Of a stretch of 64,000 nt of DNA, positions 44,707 to 54,362 are shown in pieces. The notes below the pieces were generated by a model. That model saw only the letters and a list, made by a program, of their open reading frames with translations. It was not told the origin of the DNA and ran no database searches. Every line of letters starts with the position of its first letter. Within the stretch, counting starts at the first letter, position 1. Made by a program: the position numbers and the translations under genes. The DNA comes from Brucella haematophila (GTDB lineage: Bacteria; Pseudomonadota; Alphaproteobacteria; Rhizobiales; Rhizobiaceae): positions 248,001 to 312,000 of the forward strand of contig NZ_VCPE01000001.1 in assembly GCF_005938105.1 (NCBI RefSeq), given 5' to 3'.

Positions 44707-45796
44707 TGCGCCCAGCCTCCCGCATGATATTGCGCAAATCCCAATCCACCATCTCCGCGACGAGGCTGTCGAAGCCCGTCGTATGCTGCCAGCCTAGGCG
44801 GTCATGGGCTTTCGAGGCGTCACCCAACAGGAAATCCACCTCATTCGGACGGAAATAACGCGGATCAATCTCGATCAGACAATTGCCGGTCTTCCGGTCA
44901 ATGCCGATTTCTTCTACGCCATCGCCCTTCCATTCGATCTGCTTGTCGACAGCCTTGAAGGCATGTTCGACGAATTCGCGCACCGTATGCGTCTCGCCGG
45001 TGGCGAGCACATAATCGTCGGGCGTTTCTTCCTGCAGGATACGCCACATACCCTCCACATAATCGCGGGCGTGGCCCCAGTCGCGGCGAGCGTTCAGATT
45101 GCCAAGGCGCAGCTTGTCCTGCAAACCGCGCTCGATGGCTGCGACGGCACGAGTGATCTTGCGGGTGACGAAAGTCTCGCCGCGCAGCGGGCTTTCATGG
45201 TTGAACAGGATGCCGTTCGACGCATGGAAACCATAGGCCTCGCGATAATTCACCGTGGTCCAATAGGCATAGAGCTTCGCTGTAGCATAAGGGCTCTGCG
45301 GCATGAATGGTGTATGCTCGTTCTGCGCGTTCGGCGAGGAATTGCCGAAAAGCTCCGAAGTTGAAGCCTGATAGAAACGGCTGGTTTTGCCGAGGCCCAG
45401 AATACGGATGGATTCCAGCAGGCGGAGCGTGCCGAGCGCATCGGTATTGGCGGTATATTCCGGCGTTTCGAAACTCACCTGCACATGGCTTTGCGCGCCG
45501 AGATTATAGATCTCGTCCGGGCGCACTTCCTGAATGACGCGGCACAGATTGGTGGCATCGGTCAGGTCGCCGAAATGCAGGCGAAAACGCACGTCTTCAT
45601 CATGCGGGTCCTGATAAAGATGATCGATACGTCCGGTGTTGAACGAAGACGAACGCCGCTTCAGACCGTGAACGCGATAGCCCTTCTTGAGCAGGAGTTC
45701 ACTCAGATAGGCGCCATCCTGACCGGTGACGCCGATGATGAGTGCGACTTTCTCACGCTGATTATCATGCAAGCTATCGTGCAATCTATCGTTCAA
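44687..45796 (-). CDS. gmd: GDP-mannose 4,6-dehydratase
   Basis: Converts GDP-D-mannose to GDP-4-keto-6-deoxy-D-mannose, feeding Fcl. NAD-binding motif [48 protein letters not shown], and the catalytic YATAK in [16 protein letters not shown] choose TTG at 45796, 7 bases after GGAGGG, giving 369 residues, the usual size; the ATG at 45832 has no such site. The first codons contain a short tandem repeat (GATAGATTGCAC, GATAGCTTGCAT). In smooth Brucella gmd feeds perosamine; here fcl follows it, pointing to fucose. Confidence 0.93.
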   Translation of the reverse strand: MNDRLHDSLHDNQREKVALIIGVTGQDGAYLSELLLKKGYRVHGLKRRSSSFNTGRIDHLYQDPHDEDVRFRLHFGDLTDATNLCRVIQEVRPDEIYNLGAQSHVQVSFETPEYTANTDALGTLRLLESIRILGLGKTSRFYQASTSELFGNSSPNAQNEHTPFMPQSPYATAKLYAYWTTVNYREAYGFHASNGILFNHESPLRGETFVTRKITRAVAAIERGLQDKLRLGNLNARRDWGHARDYVEGMWRILQEETPDDYVLATGETHTVREFVEHAFKAVDKQIEWKGDGVEEIGIDRKTGNCLIEIDPRYFRPNEVDFLLGDASKAHDRLGWQHTTGFDSLVAEMVDWDLRNIMREAGRNDFYGQ

Positions 45797-46060
45797 GGGA
45801 CTGCCCTCCGTCCAGAATATCCATGAGAGCATGTTTACCGATTTCGTGTCGCGGCAGAACGGCTCCAAAACGGCAAGGACAGGCGTGCCGGACCCTCTTC
45901 GGGTGAAGCGGCAACGGCGTCCGATATGCACCGATGCACCCAAAGAGGTAGGCACTTCGCCCGCTTGGCGTGCCGCCCATGCCTTTGGGTTTCTTGCGAT
46001 AAACGACCCGCTGTTGCGATGCTGGCTTCACGAAGGTCGAGAAGACGGGAGACGGGGCTC
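45797..46060. promoter_or_regulatory. Divergent promoter region of gmd-fcl and the GT4 genes
   Basis: 264 noncoding bases between oppositely directed gene sets of the polysaccharide locus. It must contain both promoters. No palindrome or consensus box stands out. Confidence 0.45.
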
Positions 46061-47335
46061 ATGCGCGTTGTGCTTGCCAATCGCTATTTCTATCCGGACC
46101 AGTCCGCGACAAGCCGCATGGTCACTAGTCTGGCGCAGACGCTTGTGGGCGAGGGCATTGAAACGGCGGTTCTGGCCAGCCGCAGTTTTCATGACAAACG
46201 GAAAGAAACCTTGCCCGCGCGAGAGACGGTTGACGGTGTCGATGTGCATCGCATCTGGACCTCCGGCTTCGGCCGCGGAAAACTGACGGGACGGGCGGTC
46301 GACTATGCCACGTTCCACCTTTCCGCTGCGGCCTGGTTCGCAACCCATGCCCGCAAGGACGATATCTGCGTGATTTGCACCGACCCGCCTTTGCTGTCGG
46401 TTTCGGCTGCGCTGCCGATCCGGCTTCGGCGGGCAAAGCTCGTCAACTGGGTGATGGATCTTTTCCCGGAAACCGCCATGGAACTTGGGCTGGTCAAACC
46501 GGGCAGCGCATCGGCAAGGCTGGCGCTGGCGCTGCGCAACTGGTCCATGCGCCAGTCGGCGCTGACGATCTGCCCCATTGAGCGCATGTCGCGTTATCTG
46601 TCTTCAACGGGCATAGCACGCGAGAATTTAAGCGTTGTGCATCATTGGGCGGATCGCAACGAGATCATGCCTGTCGCCCCGTCGGAAAATCCGCTGCGCT
46701 GCGCCTGGGGGTTGGGGCGCAAATTCGTCATCGGCTATTCCGGCAATTTCGGGCGGGCGCATGAATTCCAGACTGTCCTTGATGCAGCCGAACGGCTCAA
46801 ACATATGAAAAGCATCGTCTTCCTGATGATTGGGGAAGGGCAGCAGCGCGGCTTTGTCGAAAGCGAAGTCAAACGGCGCGGCTTGACCAATGTGATGATG
46901 AAACCGTTTCAGCCTGTCGAAAAACTCTCCGAAAGCCTCGGCGCCGCCAATGTTCATCTGGTGTCGCTCAAGCCGGAACTGGAACACTGCATTGTGCCGA
47001 GCAAGTTCTACGGTGTTCTGGCAGCGGGCCGTCCGACAATCTTCATTGGCGATCCCGATGGCGAGATAGGCTCCATTGTTCGCGATTTTGAATGTGGCGC
47101 AGCACTGCGCCCGGGCGAGGTGGATCGTCTGGTTGACGCCGTCTTGCACCTGCGCCATTCGGCGGTTGGGCGCATGACCATGGGCAACAATGCGCGCTAT
47201 CTGATGGAGACGGCCTATTCCCGTGAATATGGTGCAGCCATGTGGCAAACGGCAGTCGCGCGGCTGGAAGAGAAAAGCGTACCCGCAGCAATGCCGGTTC
47301 TGGATCGCAAATTCCAGTCGGGAGAGCTTCGATGA
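46061..47335 (+). CDS. Glycosyltransferase family 4 (WbuB-like)
   Basis: Cytoplasmic retaining GT-B transferase that adds a sugar to the lipid-linked repeat unit. 424 residues: N-terminal MRVVLANRYFYPDQSATSRMVTSLAQTLVGEG is the WbuB-type acceptor domain. The C-terminal donor domain has KFVIGYSGNFGRAHEFQTVLDAAERL, VFLMIGEGQQRG and HCIVPSKFYGVLAAGRPTIFIGDP. ATG at 46061; an upstream in-frame ATG at 45926 lies in the divergent promoter region. Its stop overlaps the next gene (ATGA). Donor and acceptor are unknown; WbuB itself transfers L-fucosamine. Confidence 0.88.
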   Translation: MRVVLANRYFYPDQSATSRMVTSLAQTLVGEGIETAVLASRSFHDKRKETLPARETVDGVDVHRIWTSGFGRGKLTGRAVDYATFHLSAAAWFATHARKDDICVICTDPPLLSVSAALPIRLRRAKLVNWVMDLFPETAMELGLVKPGSASARLALALRNWSMRQSALTICPIERMSRYLSSTGIARENLSVVHHWADRNEIMPVAPSENPLRCAWGLGRKFVIGYSGNFGRAHEFQTVLDAAERLKHMKSIVFLMIGEGQQRGFVESEVKRRGLTNVMMKPFQPVEKLSESLGAANVHLVSLKPELEHCIVPSKFYGVLAAGRPTIFIGDPDGEIGSIVRDFECGAALRPGEVDRLVDAVLHLRHSAVGRMTMGNNARYLMETAYSREYGAAMWQTAVARLEEKSVPAAMPVLDRKFQSGELR

Positions 47336-48570
47336 TGGATGGCTCGGTTGTCGTCAGCCAGCTTGGGGCGCGTATGCATTATGCCGTACCGCGTATTTTT
47401 GCCGACCGGCAGCGGCTCGCGCATTTCTATACCGATATATGCGCGCTGCAAGGCTGGCCGCGTCTGCTGAACGGGTTGCCGCCGACGATGCTTCCAACCG
47501 CCGTGCGGCGACTGATCGGACGCGCGCCACAAGGCATCCCGCAGGAGCAGATGACGACTTTTCCGGGCTTCGGCCTGCATTCGGCTGTGCGCAGGCTCGC
47601 CAACCAGACCGGACCGAAATCGACAGCCAATGCCATCTGGGCGGGGCAAAGATTCGGACAACTCGTGGCGGGCAGCGGGTTCCATGGTGCGAGCGGGGTT
47701 TATGCCTTCAGCGGTGAGGCGCTGGAACAGCTGACCGCAGCGCGACAGGCCGGGCTGTGGACCGCCGTGGAACAGATGATTGCGCCGCGTACCGTCGTTG
47801 ATCAGTTGGCTTGCGAGGAGGAAGTGCTCAATCCCGGCTGGCATTTGTCCGTTGCAGACGATGTGCATGCCGATGACTTTGCAGCACGCGAAAGGGCCGA
47901 ATGGGCCATTGCCGACGCTGTGGTCTGTCCTTCGGAATTTGTGGCGCGCCATGTGATCGAGGCCGGATGTCAGCCGGATAAGGTGGTGGTCGTGCCCTAT
48001 GGAGTGGACAAGCGCTTTCCGCTCGATCGGTCGCCACGCTTGCCGGGACCGCTGCGGGTGCTGACGGTTGGCGCGGTGGGGCTGCGCAAAGGCTCGCCTT
48101 ATGTCGGCGCGGTTGCCAAGGCGGTGCGGGATATCGCGCAGTTTCGCATGGTCGGGCCGATTGACGTGCAGCCAGAAGCGGTTGCGACCCTGTCGGCCAG
48201 CGTGGAGCTGACCGGCCCGATCCCGCGCAGTGAAATGCAGGCGCAATTTGAGTGGGCGGATGTGTTTCTGTTGCCGTCGCTTTGCGAAGGATCAGCCACC
48301 GCCGTCTACGAAGCGCTGGCTGCGGGCTTGCCGGTTATTTGTACGGACAATACCGGCAGCGTCGTGCGGCATGGTGTCGATGGCTACATCGTGCCGATAC
48401 GCGATGTGGTTGAGACGGCGGATATTCTCAAACAACTGGCGGGCAATCCGGCCATGCTGGCCCGGATGAGCGACAGCGCACGCGAGCGCGCCGCCGATTA
48501 TACGGTTGCGCGCTATGGCGAGCGGCTTGTTGCAGCACTTTCGCAGCACACACGGAGATTGGCGGCATGA
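47332..48570 (+). CDS. Glycosyltransferase family 4
   Basis: 412 residues. The GT-B C-terminal domain is clear: GPLRVLTVGAVGLRKGSPYVGAVAKAV (about 237-263), and the EX7E donor motif in LLPSLCEGSATAVYEALAAGLPVICTD. The N-terminal half (RMHYAVPRIFADRQRLAHFYTD) is a divergent acceptor domain. GGAG lies 7 bases before the ATG, which overlaps the stop of the previous gene; its own stop overlaps the next start. Three GT4 genes in a row are therefore coupled. Confidence 0.88.
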   Translation: MMDGSVVVSQLGARMHYAVPRIFADRQRLAHFYTDICALQGWPRLLNGLPPTMLPTAVRRLIGRAPQGIPQEQMTTFPGFGLHSAVRRLANQTGPKSTANAIWAGQRFGQLVAGSGFHGASGVYAFSGEALEQLTAARQAGLWTAVEQMIAPRTVVDQLACEEEVLNPGWHLSVADDVHADDFAARERAEWAIADAVVCPSEFVARHVIEAGCQPDKVVVVPYGVDKRFPLDRSPRLPGPLRVLTVGAVGLRKGSPYVGAVAKAVRDIAQFRMVGPIDVQPEAVATLSASVELTGPIPRSEMQAQFEWADVFLLPSLCEGSATAVYEALAAGLPVICTDNTGSVVRHGVDGYIVPIRDVVETADILKQLAGNPAMLARMSDSARERAADYTVARYGERLVAALSQHTRRLAA

Positions 48571-49793
48571 AGATCGTTCACGTCATCGGTTCCTACGATC
48601 CCGCCAAAGGTGGTCCGCAGGCCGTCATTGTCAGGCTTGCAGCGGCGCAGGCCGCGCTGGGGCACACAGTGACGATTGTCAGCTATAGCGACGAAGACGT
48701 GAACCGCCGCGCTGCAAAGGCGGCTGAAACAATACCGGATTTTGACAAGGTGCAGACATTGCTGTTGCCCATGCCCGATTTGCGGGAAATGCTGCTGGGA
48801 AGCCGTGCGGCAAAGGCGATGGCGCAACTGATCCGCTCGGCGGATTTTGTGCATCTGCACGGTGTTTGGGAAACAAACCTGCTGCGAGCTTCCATGCTGT
48901 GTCGGCGGTTCGGCGTGCCTTACTGCATCTGTTGTTGCGGTATGCTCGATGTGTGGAGCATGCAGCAACGGTCGTGGAAGAAAAAGCTGGCGCTCGCTCT
49001 GGCATTTCGCCGGATGCTGGATGGTGCGGCCTTCATTCAGGCGCTCAACCGCGATGAAATCGAGCTGATGCGGCCATTGGGCCTGAAGCCGCCAAGCCTG
49101 ATCATTCCGAATGGCATTTTCCTCAATGAAGTTGAAGGTGACGCCAGCGGCGCAAACAGTGCAACTCTGGCAAAATTGCCGAACCGGCGCTTTGTTCTGT
49201 TTCTGTCGCGGCTGCACTACAAGAAGGGTCTCGACATTCTGGCCGATGCTTATCGGCGGGTTGCACCGATCCTGCCGGATGTCGATCTCGTGGTTGCGGG
49301 ACCGGATGGCGGCGCCGAACATGATTTTCGCGAACAGATCCGGCAATACGGGCTGGAACAGCGTGTGCATCTGGTTGGCGGCCTTTATGGTCCAGACAAA
49401 ATTGCAGCGCTGAAACGGGCGGCCTGTTTTTGTCTGCCCAGTCGGCAGGAAGGGTTCAGCGTGGCCATAACCGAGGCGCTCGCCTGCGGTGTGCCGGTGG
49501 TGATCACCGATGCCTGTCATTTTCCGGAAGTCGCCGAGGCGGAAGCGGGCGTGGTCTGCGCAGTGGATGCCGAAGCCCTCGCGGCAGGGCTGATGCAGAT
49601 TCTGGACGATCCCACGCGGGCGGTCTGGATGGGCGAGGCGGGCCACAAGCTGGTGCGTGACAACTACACCTGGCCGCGTATTGCAGCGCAAACCATCGAC
49701 GCCTATCAGGCCTATCAGAAGCGCAAGACAGGCTCGATCATGGGCGGCAACGGCTATGGCCTCATCCGCGAGCGCCGGATGGGTCCGGTTTAA
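48567..49793 (+). CDS. Glycosyltransferase family 4
   Basis: 408 residues, GT-B fold. N-terminal MKIVHVIGSYDPAKGGPQAVIVRLAAAQAALGH, then CCCGMLDVWSMQQRSWKKK. The donor domain has FVLFLSRLHYKKGLDILADAYRR and the EX7E motif in CLPSRQEGFSVAITEALACGVPVVITDACHFPEV. Similar to WcaI/WbaZ-type transferases of exopolysaccharide loci. Last gene of the coupled GT4 trio; it converges on the acetyltransferase gene with a 10-base gap. Confidence 0.88.
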   Translation: MKIVHVIGSYDPAKGGPQAVIVRLAAAQAALGHTVTIVSYSDEDVNRRAAKAAETIPDFDKVQTLLLPMPDLREMLLGSRAAKAMAQLIRSADFVHLHGVWETNLLRASMLCRRFGVPYCICCCGMLDVWSMQQRSWKKKLALALAFRRMLDGAAFIQALNRDEIELMRPLGLKPPSLIIPNGIFLNEVEGDASGANSATLAKLPNRRFVLFLSRLHYKKGLDILADAYRRVAPILPDVDLVVAGPDGGAEHDFREQIRQYGLEQRVHLVGGLYGPDKIAALKRAACFCLPSRQEGFSVAITEALACGVPVVITDACHFPEVAEAEAGVVCAVDAEALAAGLMQILDDPTRAVWMGEAGHKLVRDNYTWPRIAAQTIDAYQAYQKRKTGSIMGGNGYGLIRERRMGPV

Positions 49794-49803
49794 TCCGTAA
49801 TCA

Positions 49804-50409
49804 TCACACTGCTTTCCGCCTTTGCCGTACGGCTTTTGCCGGGTTTCCGGCATAGACGGTCCATGGTTCCATATCGCGGAAACTGACGCCACGCGCGCCG
49901 AGCACTGCGCCTTCACCCACACTTACACCGGGGCCGACGAACGCTTCTGCGGCGATCCAGCCATGCGGTCCGATATGGATCGGCGACGCCGTGAGCGGAA
50001 AATCCGCGCGGTCAATGTCGTGACCCGCCGTGCAGAGATGCGCGCCTTGCGAGACGATGGCAAAGGGTGCCAGCGTCACATTGGCGACATTGTAGCATTG
50101 TGCGCCGGGGCCAAGCGAGGAATGCGCACCCATGATAAGATTGCCCGGCCACCAGATGCGGGCGCTGCCACGCACAATGGCTGTCCTGTGAATCTTGGCG
50201 CCGAACAGCCGCAACACCATGCCGCGCCAGCGCCAGAGAAACGAAGGTGTCCAGGCGGCGAGCGCCAGCCACGTCATTTGCCAGCCGAGACGTTGCAGCC
50301 GATGCTGCAAGGTGAATGTCGCCCCGCCTTCCATTGGTCGCGAGGCGCTTTTGCGTCCGGCAATGGGTGCTGCCGACCGGGGGCGGGATGGATTGGGCAT
50401 GGCGGTCAT
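49804..50409 (-). CDS. WcaF-like hexapeptide acetyltransferase
   Basis: About 201 residues. Left-handed beta-helix repeats run through the C-terminal half (AIVRGSARIWWPGNLIMGAHSSLGPGAQCYN...IGPHGWIAAEAFVGPGVSVGEGAVLGARGVSF), ending YAGNPAKAVRQR, the usual end of WcaF/NodL-type O-acetyltransferases. It probably acetylates the repeat unit with acetyl-CoA. The ATG at 50409 has GAGGGG at a workable distance; ATG 50418 overlaps the stop of the preceding gene (ATGA) but touches that site. Last gene of the reverse-strand operon. Confidence 0.86.
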   Translation of the reverse strand: MTAMPNPSRPRSAAPIAGRKSASRPMEGGATFTLQHRLQRLGWQMTWLALAAWTPSFLWRWRGMVLRLFGAKIHRTAIVRGSARIWWPGNLIMGAHSSLGPGAQCYNVANVTLAPFAIVSQGAHLCTAGHDIDRADFPLTASPIHIGPHGWIAAEAFVGPGVSVGEGAVLGARGVSFRDMEPWTVYAGNPAKAVRQRRKAV

Positions 50410-50414
50410 AATGG

Positions 50415-51716
50415 TCATCCCCTCAATGGGTGGGGTATCGAGCCGGACGCCGGAGCATGGCGTGGCGGCGATACCGGCAAATGGACGGAGCGGTTGCGAA
50501 TGACGCAGAGCGACAAGATCGGAATGAGAAACAGGGCCATATGGATCCAGACTGTGATCACCCAATCCGTCTGATGCGAAATGGCGTGCATGGCAGGCAC
50601 GATGGAGAACATGTAGATCAATTGGCCGAGCATTTCGCCCGCCATGGCCGTTTCCCAGAGACGCCTTATGATCCATGCCAACAGCAGGAATTTCAGCGCG
50701 CCGAAATACCAGAATGATGAAAAGGCATCGATCAGGCCGGTTTCAGTGGTGCCGGTCAGCGGGTTGTAATTGCGGTCGGGCTTGGGTGTGGACAGGTATA
50801 GGCTGTCCTTGATCTGGCTACCGACGAACTGCGCGGGAACATAGGTGAAGATAACCCGGTTCCAGTGGAACTTGCCGTAATCGAACTCCAGCCGCCGGTC
50901 GATCTCATCCATGCGCAACACGGCATTGCGCATTTCCGGGCCGCCGCGTTCGAGCGTTTCCTCGAAATTGGCGGCATAGTCGATGTCGAGAATCTGGTCG
51001 AGCACGAAGCCGGATGCAGCACGTGTCACCTGCCGGTAATCGCCCATACTGGTCATCAGGAATGTCCCTGCAAGAATGCCGATGAACATCAATGTGCGAG
51101 GCACCACCCAGCGCCGATAGAACCAGAAGGCGAGCAAGAACATCAACAGAAGCTGGATGGCCTCGGCGCGTTTGCCGGTGACCACAATGCGGTCCAGATA
51201 GAACACCAGATCGAACAGGATGATGCCCAGTGCGAGCCAGGAACTGCGCCGCGCAAAGCACAGAAGCGCGATGGCGAGGCCATAGGGCATCAGCTGCGCG
51301 AAGAAAAGCCATATCACCGGCATGCCCGTCATCTGCACGCCGATGGACACTTCGCCGGGCAGGCGGCTCAAAAGGAAATAAAAGGACGCGCCGAAAACCG
51401 ACAGCCCGGCTGCGGCCCATAAGAGCCGTCTTTCGCTAAAACTCATGGTGAGGAATTTGAGAGGCCGGTTCCCCATCTGCCAGCCCATCGCCAATGCGAG
51501 GAAGGCCAATATGCCCATGACCATCGTTTTCGCATAGGCTCCCGCTGGCAGAAACGGGTCGTTCACGAGCGCGGGTACCTGCGGCAAGATAAAGCCGAAT
51601 GTCATCACACCGGCCAGAAACGGAAACTGATACATGCGTTCCGGACGTCCGAGAAAGCCGACCGCCAGAAATGCCGCGACGAGAAGAACGAATATCCAGG
51701 TGAGGGAAAGATTCAT
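50415..51716 (-). CDS. Wzy-like polysaccharide polymerase (membrane protein)
   Basis: 433 residues with about ten membrane helices and one larger hydrophilic loop (about 240-330, LERGGPEMRNAVLRMDEIDRR...DRNYNPLTGTTETGLIDAFSSFWYFG). This shape is typical of O-antigen/EPS polymerases (Wzy), which join repeat units at the periplasmic face. Sequence conservation in this family is poor, so the call rests on topology and context. Both ends overlap neighbours by ATGA. Confidence 0.75.
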   Translation of the reverse strand: MNLSLTWIFVLLVAAFLAVGFLGRPERMYQFPFLAGVMTFGFILPQVPALVNDPFLPAGAYAKTMVMGILAFLALAMGWQMGNRPLKFLTMSFSERRLLWAAAGLSVFGASFYFLLSRLPGEVSIGVQMTGMPVIWLFFAQLMPYGLAIALLCFARRSSWLALGIILFDLVFYLDRIVVTGKRAEAIQLLLMFLLAFWFYRRWVVPRTLMFIGILAGTFLMTSMGDYRQVTRAASGFVLDQILDIDYAANFEETLERGGPEMRNAVLRMDEIDRRLEFDYGKFHWNRVIFTYVPAQFVGSQIKDSLYLSTPKPDRNYNPLTGTTETGLIDAFSSFWYFGALKFLLLAWIIRRLWETAMAGEMLGQLIYMFSIVPAMHAISHQTDWVITVWIHMALFLIPILSLCVIRNRSVHLPVSPPRHAPASGSIPHPLRG

Positions 51717-52333
51717 TGCTCGCCCTCCGTTGATTGGCAGATTGCGGACATGGAGCGCGCGGGGCTGTTTCCGGTCAGGTCCTGCGGGAAGATGCGCCCC
51801 GAAAGCAGATACCAGCCAAGCTTGACATATTCCTTCGCGATCACCTCCGCATCTGTGCGTGTGGTGGGAAAGCCGATATGGACGTCGCTGTCATTGACAG
51901 GCGCTGACATGAAATGCATCTGCGGGCAAACGGCGCGAAAACTCGCGACGGCGCGGCGCGAGTGGTACCAGTTGGTGACGATGAGCGCGCTCTTCGCGTT
52001 GATTTCACGCATCATAGGGGCCGAATAGAGCGCATTCTGCCAGGTGCTGCCCGAATAGCATTCCGCCAAAATGGCCGATGGCGGCACACCCTCCCGCACG
52101 ATGATCTGCTTGTTGAACAGGCAGTCAACATCGCCCGTGACGAGGATATAGGGCGAGCGCCCTTCCTTCCAAAGACGGGCTGCCTGTTCTGCCCGTGGCG
52201 GACCATCGCCGCCCGGCACGACGATCACGTCGGCCCGGCTTCCGTCATCCGGCAGTGCCAGCAACGGTTCGGAAAAGAACATGGCGGCCAGTCCGAAGAA
52301 CACGGCGCAGGGCAGAATGGCGAGCAACATCAT
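51713..52333 (-). CDS. YdcF/DUF218 family protein
   Basis: 206 residues: an N-terminal membrane anchor (LLAILPCAVFFGLAAMFFSEPLLAL), then the DUF218 fold (ADVIVVPGGDGPPRAEQAARLWKEG, YILVTGD, SALIVTNWYHSRRAVASFRAVCP). Members are often found in polysaccharide and cell-wall loci (for example SanA, ElyC) and may act on lipid-linked sugars; the reaction is unknown. It overlaps both neighbours by ATGA, so it belongs to the biosynthetic operon. Confidence 0.87.
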   Translation of the reverse strand: MMLLAILPCAVFFGLAAMFFSEPLLALPDDGSRADVIVVPGGDGPPRAEQAARLWKEGRSPYILVTGDVDCLFNKQIIVREGVPPSAILAECYSGSTWQNALYSAPMMREINAKSALIVTNWYHSRRAVASFRAVCPQMHFMSAPVNDSDVHIGFPTTRTDAEVIAKEYVKLGWYLLSGRIFPQDLTGNSPARSMSAICQSTEGEQ

Positions 52334-53217
52334 ACCATGCGTCGCTCCGGTTCTTTGGCGTCCAGCGTTCGCTGTTGCACTGAAGGGCGGGCAGGCTGCG
52401 CATTCTGGCGGCTGCGCTGCTCTTCCATCTTCACCACGATCATGAACTCATAGGCTGCGAGAAGGCGGCAATAGAGATAGCCGGGCTTGCCGTCGAGAAA
52501 GCCGCGCCGCAGCACATACATGTAGAAAAAGCGCAGGCTTGGACGGAAAGGCATATTGTAGGACAGCGATTTCAGGGCGCGCCGCCGTCTTTCCGGTTGG
52601 GTGGAGAAAATGCCGCCCCAGTCAATGCTCCGTTCAAGAAGCCGTGCCGCGGATAGATCCGCTTCCACCGAGGAATAGCGGTTGTGTTTCGCGTACCAGG
52701 CTTCCAGCCCCTTGTTGAAACTGTAATGGATGAAATGCGCCTGCAATTCGCCGCCCGGCCCGCCGCTGGCGCGTGAATGCACGGAGCGTTCGAAGCGGAC
52801 ACGATCGGGCCTGACAAGCCGGGTTATCCATGTCGGGTAAAGGCTGGCATGGCGAATCCAGCGCCCCATGAACATGTTCTTGTAGCGCGCCTTGAAGAAC
52901 ACTTCCGGCCGGTCCGGGTCGGCGGCAATCGCCAGCATTTCGTCGCGCAGATCCGACGGCGTCACTTCATCGGCATCGGGCGTATAAACCCAGCCATGCT
53001 TGAATTTGATTTCCGTCAGTCCATACATGCGCTGGCGGTCTTCCGTATCATAAGCGTGGCTGTAGACGCGGGCGCCCGCAGCCTTGGCAATTTCCACGGT
53101 TCGGTCGGTGCTGAATGAATCGAGAACGACGATATCATCGCACCAGGCGAGCGATTCCAGACAGGCGGGGAGGTTCATTTCCTCGTTGAATGTCATGATG
53201 AGTGCAGAAACGGTCAT
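52330..53217 (-). CDS. Glycosyltransferase family 2 (WaaE/LgtF-like)
   Basis: 295 residues, GT-A fold. MTVSALIMTFNEEMNLPACLESLAWCDDIVVLDSFSTDRTVEIA is the start typical of the WaaE/KdtX branch of beta-glucosyl- and related transferases. The metal-binding DXD-type motif is YTPDADEV. A basic, Gln/Arg-rich tail follows. The ATG at 53217 overlaps the stop of the WecA-type gene. No membrane span, so it acts on the lipid-linked intermediate at the cytoplasmic face. Confidence 0.9.
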   Translation of the reverse strand: MTVSALIMTFNEEMNLPACLESLAWCDDIVVLDSFSTDRTVEIAKAAGARVYSHAYDTEDRQRMYGLTEIKFKHGWVYTPDADEVTPSDLRDEMLAIAADPDRPEVFFKARYKNMFMGRWIRHASLYPTWITRLVRPDRVRFERSVHSRASGGPGGELQAHFIHYSFNKGLEAWYAKHNRYSSVEADLSAARLLERSIDWGGIFSTQPERRRRALKSLSYNMPFRPSLRFFYMYVLRRGFLDGKPGYLYCRLLAAYEFMIVVKMEEQRSRQNAQPARPSVQQRTLDAKEPERRMV

Positions 53218-54362
53218 GTCGTGGTCCCTGGAAATGTAAGATTGGGTTTGGCCGTTTTGGTCGTCTCGGCGATTGTCGCGGCAACCACGACAGCGGGACG
53301 CTGGCCTCGGGTCATGCGCCGCACGAAAAGCGTGTGCAGTATCGCTGGCAGCAGCAGCGAGACCAGCATGATCCATGCGGGAACACCGGTTCGGATCGCG
53401 ATATAGGCGACCGCTCCGGCAAGCAGATTGAGCGCCATCACGGCCATGGCTGTCTGCCCGCAACTGAGGCCCGCATCCATCAACAGGTGATGCAGATGCT
53501 GGCGGTCGGCGGAAAACGGGCTGCGTCGCACGGCGAGCCTGCGGATGATGAGGCTCAACGTATCGATAACGGGAACGGCGACGACCCACAGCAAAACAGG
53601 GAAGGCGATGGCGGGTTCTCCACTTGCGAGGATGAGGGATGTGCCCGCAAGGGCCGCACCAAGAAGGGTGCTCCCACCATCGCCTAGGAAGAGGCTGGCC
53701 TTCATGCGCCAGCGATGGCGCATGTTGAAGACGAGGAAGCCGAGACACGCTGCGGCGAGCGCCAGCGTCTGAAGGCCGAGCCGATGCTGTCCAAAGTCGA
53801 AGCCAATCACGGCAAGCCAGAAAAAGGCGGCGGCACTCGACGCGCCTGCCAGCCCGTCAACGCCGTCACTCATATTGACCGCGTTGATGAGGCCGACAAT
53901 GAACGTCAGCGCCAGCAACAGGAAAAGTGGACCGGCCAGAAAGATGGTGCCGCTTTCTGCGGTCAGGCCGGTGGAAGGCAAGGCGATATTCATCCCGAGA
54001 CTGAGCCGCTCAATACCCGCCATTCCGATTATAAGAGCGGCGGCAAGCAACTGTGCGCTAAGACGCGGCATCACCGGAAGGTTGAAGCGGTCATCCAGTA
54101 CGCCTGTGACAAGAACCAGCGCCAGACCGGGAAGCAATTGCAGAATATTTGCCTGATCGGATGTGCCCTGCACAATCGAAGCGGCGATGGCGAAGGCAAG
54201 AAAAATCGCAATGCCGCCGCATAGCGGCACTGCGCCGTCGTGCCGCTTTCGGTCGTCTGGAATATCGATCAGATACCATTCGCGGGCCAGCTCGCGGAAG
54301 CCGATGCAAAAGGCGACCGAGAGGACGAAGGCCAGAAGCGTGATCCAGGAAAGATTGCTCAT
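53214..54362 (-). CDS. WecA/MraY-type undecaprenyl-phosphate sugar-1-phosphate transferase
   Basis: Multi-spanning inner-membrane enzyme that starts the repeat unit by moving a HexNAc-1-phosphate from its UDP donor to undecaprenyl phosphate. 382 residues, about 11 helices. Signature residues: VLDDRF (about 89-94), NAVNMSDGVDGLAG (about 161-174), FLGDGGSTLLG, and the HLHHLL cytoplasmic motif. First gene of the five-gene reverse operon WecA-GT2-YdcF-Wzy-acetyltransferase. WecA versus a WbpL-like enzyme (other HexNAc donors) cannot be told apart here. Confidence 0.92.
   Translation of the reverse strand: MSNLSWITLLAFVLSVAFCIGFRELAREWYLIDIPDDRKRHDGAVPLCGGIAIFLAFAIAASIVQGTSDQANILQLLPGLALVLVTGVLDDRFNLPVMPRLSAQLLAAALIIGMAGIERLSLGMNIALPSTGLTAESGTIFLAGPLFLLLALTFIVGLINAVNMSDGVDGLAGASSAAAFFWLAVIGFDFGQHRLGLQTLALAAACLGFLVFNMRHRWRMKASLFLGDGGSTLLGAALAGTSLILASGEPAIAFPVLLWVVAVPVIDTLSLIIRRLAVRRSPFSADRQHLHHLLMDAGLSCGQTAMAVMALNLLAGAVAYIAIRTGVPAWIMLVSLLLPAILHTLFVRRMTRGQRPAVVVAATIAETTKTAKPNLTFPGTTT

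Noticed and set aside
44687-54362. Brucella perosamine O-antigen (wbk) locus
   Set aside because: gmd is shared, but no perosamine synthetase or ABC-type O-antigen exporter is present. The flippase/polymerase set and fcl point to a different polymer.
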